From Henckelia pumila (Eukaryota > Streptophyta > Magnoliopsida > Lamiales > Gesneriaceae), in assembly GCF_033568475.1 (NCBI RefSeq), contig NC_133122.1, forward strand, positions 165,566,130 to 165,630,129: a DNA stretch of 64,000 nt. The letters run 5' to 3'. Made by a program: the position numbers and the translations under genes. Positions 59,542 through 64,000 of the stretch are shown here, in pieces; positions within the stretch are counted from its first letter, which is position 1, and every line of letters begins with the position of its first letter. Under the pieces are notes generated by a model that ran no database searches, was not told the origin of the DNA, and worked only from the letters and a program-made list of their open reading frames with translations.

Positions 59542-60556
59542 GAGATTTTCTCCTCAAACCAGAAACAGATTGGAATGCTGAAGAAACAGCAGCTTCAAAC
59601 ATGAATAACAAAGCCCTTAATGCTATATTTACTTCTCTTGATTCTAACATGTTTGCACTGGTGACTAACTGTGTTTGTGCTAAACAGGCTTGGAAAAAAC
59701 TTCAAATGCAATGTGAAGGATCTGAAAGTGTGCGCCGAACCAAAAAAAGGATTCTCACTACTCAGTTTGAAAATTTGAGAATGGAGGAAAGTGAGACAAT
59801 TGATGAATATGAACGCCGCTTGAGGAAGATTGAAATGAGGCAATCGATCTAGGAGATGTCATATCAAATGAACGCCTTGTAAGCAAAGTGCTGCGATCAT
59901 TTCCCGAAAGATTTCAAATGAAGACATTTGCTATTGATGAATCTAAGGATACATCAATTCTGAGTTTGGATGAATTGATGAGTTCACTGGGAACGTATGA
60001 GTTAGATATGAATATGGGGAGAAAGGACAAAGGTAAGTCTATTGCTCTACAAGTTTCTAATGACTCATACAATTATGTTGTTGATCTGACGCAGGAAGTA
60101 AATGAGTCTGACTTAGGAGATGAATCCATTGACTTGCTTACCAAACAATTTGGTAACTACTTAAAGAGAATGAGAGACTCAAAGAAACCTGGACAGAAAT
60201 CTAAAGCTCCAATCACTCCTGCTGTTGGAAGACCCTTAAGAATTGGTGGACCAGAACAGAACACCACCCCATCTAAGAGTCAATTTCGAACACACAGTGA
60301 AGGAAAAACGCTGGCTATATCAAAGAGGATTGATTCTGTGAAGTGTCATGAATGCACAGGTTTTGGTCACTATGAGAATGAGTGTCCAACCAGACTTCGA
60401 AGAGGAATGAATGCTTCTTTAAGCGATGATGAAGTTGAAGAGGGTATAGAACTAGGAGAAGAAGAAACTCACAATGCACTAACTGTTCTGATGCAAAAGA
60501 AAAGCAGTGTTGTTGCCAGTGTTGCAACACTTAGCCACAACACTCACAGAAAATAG
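59542..60556 (+). pseudogene. Copia gag (UBN2-type) with zinc knuckle
   Basis: Frame one: KALNAIFTSLDSNMFALVTN, CAKQAWKKLQMQCEGSESVR, MEESETIDEYERRL. A 1-nt shift near 59,835 moves to the frame with NEAIDLGDVISNERLVSKVL and DESKDTSILSLDELMSSLGT. A CHECTGFGHYENEC knuckle lies near 60,345, then an acidic stretch. An in-frame TAG at 60,554 ends it; the same frame continues into the next feature. Confidence 0.88.
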
Positions 60557-61624
60557 AAGTGCTGGAATGCATCGGTAACTAAAGACTTGAATAATCAAGA
60601 TGCTGATGAGGATGAGCTTTCTCTAGAAAATGTCCAGAATATGTATGAAAAATTGTTTGCTGATTGGGTGACAAGGAACAAGTCAAATTCTGCTCTATCA
60701 AAGGAGAACAGTGAACTAAAAGCAGCAGTGGCTAGACTTGAAGTTTTTCTGAGCAAGAAAGATTTGGAGTTGTACAGAATAAAAGAGGAACTTGGAAAAG
60801 CTACAGCTACACTTTCCAAGTTCAAATCAAGCAAAGTCAAATTGGAATCAATGTTAATGATGGGACAGAATGATAGAACTGGACTAGGATTTGAGAACAA
60901 CAAGTTTGAAGTGGGAGAGTCATCGAAAACTGTGTTTGTCAAGGAGAACAATAGCTCTGCTAGTATTCCAAGTGAATCTTCTAAGCCAAAACCAATTCCA
61001 TTGAAAGTACAAGTTCCTGCTCAGAGGACCAAGCATAGGAAGCGTCGGTACATCTGTCACTACTGTCAAAAACCAGGTCACATAAAACCTTACTATTTTA
61101 AGCTCAGGTATGATTATATGTACTCGAATACCAGGCAAGTGCTGTCACCAGTGTTGCCAACACTGCACCAAAACACTTTCAGGAAGAAAAATACTGAGAA
61201 AAATATTTGGGTTCCAAAGGCTAAATCTAATTGTAATGTTGTTTATGCTTCCTTGAAAACTAATGTTGCAGGTTATTGGTATTTTGACAGTGGGAGTTCT
61301 CGTCACATGATAGGATCGAAGAAGTATCTTGCTGATTATGTTGAACAAGATAAAGGAAAAGTGACATATGGAGGAGGAGCTAATGGAAAGATTGTTGGTA
61401 AAGACACATTGAACGTAGAAGGACTTTCCAAGCTTCACAATGTTCTACATGTTGAAGGATTGAATGCTAATCTTATTAGCATTAGTCAACTTTGTGATGA
61501 TGATCTTTATGTTAAATTCAATAAAACTCTTTGTGAAGTTTTTGATAAGAATAATTTTTGTATTTTGACAGTCACTAGTTCATCGGACAATTGTTATCAA
61601 CTTGGAGAGGATATTTCTTGCTAG
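60557..61624 (+). pseudogene. Copia gag tail and protease/pre-integrase
   Basis: In frame with the gag above. A coiled-coil-like stretch (SKENSELKAAVARLEVFLSK) is followed by CHYCQKPGHIKPYYFKL, a second knuckle with its last Cys replaced by Tyr. Then comes the protease site YWYFDSGSSRHMIG and pre-integrase KLHNVLHVEGLNANLISISQ. The frame stops at 61,622 where the internal deletion begins. Confidence 0.85.
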
Positions 61625-61949
61625 CTCACCAAAGAGAAGGTTGACTATCGAAAGATGATTGGGTTAGTATGCATGAGTTATGTGTACTCACAGGTAAGTC
61701 ACTCCTATTTTTATCTGTAATATTGTGCCAAATAAAACACCTATGGATCGAATGAAAAACTGTGTGAGGACAGTGTTGTAGGCTGTGTTGATAACACTGG
61801 ATACTGTAAGATTACTGGTTGTATTTTGTGTTTGAATGTTAGTCATCTTGATGTTATGCTCAGTATGTGTTTATGTGCAAGTTTTTATTGTGATAATTCG
61901 AGAGAAATTGACATTTTCAAATATCCCATCTTGACACTCTCGCACAAAA

Positions 61950-62075
61950 CACATTGACATTGGAAATCACTTGATTCAAGATTTAGTAGAGAAAGGTGTG
62001 ATCCGAATGGATTTTGTTGGAACTAATAACCAACTGGCAGTTATATTCACAAATTTTTTTAGATTTAGAGAGATT
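61950..62075 (+). pseudogene. Copia RNase H 3' end
   Basis: Translation [20 protein letters not shown] and [16 protein letters not shown] corresponds to the SKHIDIR.HF.RD.V..G.I....V.T..QLADIFTK end of copia pol. This shows that integrase and RT were deleted between about 61,625 and 61,950. Confidence 0.85.
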
Positions 62076-63823
62076 CTCAAATCTTTGGAGTTCTATCAAC
62101 ATGTTTGCATTAAAATCATTTGTTGGTGTTGTCGCCGGTGTTACAACATCATAGACAACACTGTTGTTTTTTTTTCATGCATGTTTAGGATTTTAGGCAT
62201 TCTGCATTCACCTTGTGATGTGTAGTGTTTTAATCTCTGTTATAGTGATTAGACTAATGCCAAGTTTTTCAGCAAAATTTTTATTGAAACACACTGGCCC
62301 TTGAAAATCAAACTCTGACTAAACCACGAAGTAGTTGAGGGATGTACGTGTATTCCATGTTCTTGTCCCATGTGAAAGGTGGTTTCGCAAATTTAGTGTT
62401 CAACTTTTTAATAAGTTTGATGACCAATGGCATATATACAAACTTTGTAAATCATCAGAAGAAAATGGAAAAAGCTACCTAATTGAGTCCAATGAAGACT
62501 GTTCTTTTAGTGTGCAGGCTACCACTTCTGAAAATTTTCTGAAATCGAGGGTAATCAAGTGTGTAAATCTCAAATACTTTTTGAAAAACTATGGTGTTGT
62601 TGATGATGTTGTCAACACGAGAGACAACACTACACTTGTGAACATATCATGTGCATGTGGTTGCATTTTATTTCCATGTGACATTCTATTTTTAGGCATA
62701 AAATAAAACATGCATATGCATTCAAAATTATGAATATTTTATGTTCAGTGTTTGAGGTTCTAAGCAAACAAAATTTGGTGAAATACTCTATTTACTGAAA
62801 ATTGAATTTTTGTGATTGACAATGATTGAGTGGAGTTGAGCCGATGTAGAGTTATTCATGGGAATATTTGGCTGCTATTAATCTCGGATTATTGCCATAA
62901 TTGGGTTGAATTTTATCTCTTTAATTCAAAAGTTTACCCATTGATTTTTCCTCATTGGAAAGTGTTTCTGCATAGGTCTTTTGGAAGGTGAAGGGTTGAT
63001 TGTGGAATTTTTTGTATTGTTCAATGGATGATTTGTTCACCCCATATTTTGCACAAATTTGATTAATATCACATTCATTGTTTTGTGCTGTTCAATTTGC
63101 TCTCTAACTCCCTGCTTACTGGACGCATTGATGATGTTTCTCCTTGTGTTATAACATCGAAAGGTTCCTACCCTCATCTATGGGGATTCTGGAATCACAT
63201 GGTTTTACTTGAGACATTATGAGTTTTTGTCTCTGGTTGGTGAAGAATTGAAGGTTGCTTATATTTTGAAAAAATGAAAGAAGAATATAGACCTAACTTG
63301 GTCTGCATTTGATGTTGAGTCGTGTGTTACCAACATGATATGTCAACACTGGTGAAGCACTGCGCTACACTGCTCCCGTCACTCATTGTGTAGCCTTACT
63401 GGCTGAGTATTGTTTGTTATTTGGACTGAAAGTTTTTGGACAAAAAAGGGGGAGTGGTGACGAAGACAAATACTGCAAGTACTTTTGGAGCATATGAAGT
63501 TGATAATCGGAAGCTGGATTTGTTTCTCTTATTGGTTTTCTTGTTTGCTCTGATTATTGATATAAGTGTTTTGCTTTGAAGTTTTATTTGCTTATATGAT
63601 AAGTTTCATAAGTGCTTAGATATGCTTTTCTGCTACTTGCTGCTCTGATCTGTTGACTACTTGCTGCTCTGATCTGTTGAGTGTTGAGAGTAAGTGTTGC
63701 CAACACTAACTCACAACACTTAGTGCTGACGTGAAAAAATTCAGGGGGAGGAGTAGTTATCTAACTCCGGGGGAGTTATTGCACTTGTGTGTGTTTTGTC
63801 CAGAAAGGTAAAAAAAGGGAGTT
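62076..63823 (+). other. 3' non-coding region of the SIRE-like element
   Basis: This is where SIRE-type elements may carry an env-like frame. Here only a 123-codon frame (62,335-62,706) is open, without signal peptide, membrane segment or known motif, so no product is claimed. A 24-bp direct tandem repeat (ctacttgctgctctgatctg, then ttga) lies at about 63,633-63,680 before the purine tract. Confidence 0.5.
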
Positions 63824-64000
63824 TGAAAGAACGTGTATATCACGTTATTCTCTAATTGAGAATTTTAGAATTTTGCCTTTATTTGACAAGTGCTTATACT
63901 GATCTCATGAGTTTAAATTAATCTTATCATATTTATCTTATCGTGTATATTTTAGTTGAATAACTTATCTCTTGTTTAAAGAGATGAGTTATATCTTATC
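63824..64000 (+). repeat. 3' LTR of the SIRE-like copia element, cut by the window end
   Basis: TGAAAGAACGTGTATATCACG and the following 155 bases match 56,907-57,085 with few substitutions. The rest lies outside the window. Confidence 0.88.

Larger units (their letters stand above)
57615..63720. repeat. Dispersed nested-palindrome modules (GTGTTG/CAACAC)
   Basis: Consensus by eye: (A/G)GTGTTG-N5to8-(A)GTGTTGNCAACAC(T)-N5-(A)CAACACT, about 40 bp. Copies: 57,615-57,654 (LTR), 60,506-60,545 (gag), 61,138-61,177 (after the second knuckle), 61,772-61,806, 62,125-62,162, 62,593-62,632, 63,680-63,720; weaker at 63,321-63,350 and 63,126-63,160. The solo LTR inside the element does not carry it. Confidence 0.75.
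56907..64000 (+). mobile_element. SIRE-like Ty1/copia element, internally deleted, runs off the window
   Basis: The 5' LTR is 56,907-57,708. A matching 3' LTR starts at 63,824 after the purine tract aaaaaaaggga. The primer site is degenerate (agtggcttcagaga at 57,709). Gag, a zinc knuckle and protease are present (57,820-61,624). Integrase and most of RT are missing: the sequence jumps near 61,625-61,960 to the RNase H end ([25 protein letters not shown]). A solo LTR (57,946-59,541) interrupts gag. About 1.7 kb of non-coding 3' DNA follows pol. Confidence 0.85.

Noticed and set aside
62335-62706. Possible env-like protein of the SIRE-like element
   Set aside because: Short, with no signal peptide, membrane segment or recognised motif; one dispersed palindrome module even lies within it.

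Overview
The window looks like repeat-rich nuclear DNA of a flowering plant, probably a eudicot. The support is AT-rich intergenic DNA, short GT-AG introns, plant-only gene families (B3, GAUT, pectin methylesterase), and plant lineages of CACTA, Tekay-type Ty3/gypsy, Ty1/copia, Athila/Tat-like, LINE and MITE elements. I could not assign a species. No rRNA, tRNA, CRISPR or bacterial-type operon was seen.

Layout. 1-9,897: an old LTR fragment, a foldback MITE, a broken pectin methylesterase copy, and two tandem paralogous B3-domain genes on the minus strand, each with one phase-2 intron. 9,898-42,648: one CACTA (En/Spm) element whose own DNA is about 9.1 kb, stretched to 32.75 kb by three LTR retrotransposons, each with an exact 5-bp target duplication. 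These are a decayed Tekay gypsy element (15,130-22,379, CAGCT), a gag-only Athila/Tat-like element that has picked up a copia gag segment (24,702-30,494, AGTAC), and a 10.6-kb Tekay gypsy element with intact-looking gag and pol (30,912-41,502, CAAAG). The first two interrupt the TNP2 transposase gene; the third lies just upstream of it. The second CACTA gene (TNPA-like) carries an inverted duplication of its own exon.

43,100-49,359: a minus-strand Ty1/copia ruin, split by a PIF/Harbinger-like element that carries a TMCO1-type gene copy, and by a 2.5-kb block with a LINE tail and two related short repeats. 50,597-52,785: an intact three-exon GAUT8/QUA1-type galacturonosyltransferase, the clearest conventional host gene here. 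54,863-55,741: a solo LTR with target duplication ATACT. 56,260-64,000: nested LTR pieces and a SIRE-like copia element, internally deleted and interrupted in gag by a Tekay-type solo LTR; its 3' LTR runs off the window.

Most notable candidates: (1) a likely 204-nt intron between gag and protease in the intact gypsy element, which would let splicing set the Gag to Gag-Pol ratio; (2) a roughly 40-bp nested palindrome built from GTGTTG/CAACAC and scattered at least seven times through the SIRE-like copia element, in LTR, coding and non-coding parts; (3) the TMCO1 gene capture; (4) a self-inverted exon in the CACTA regulator gene; (5) palindrome or short-repeat arrays just upstream of the TATA box in five LTRs or LTR fragments.
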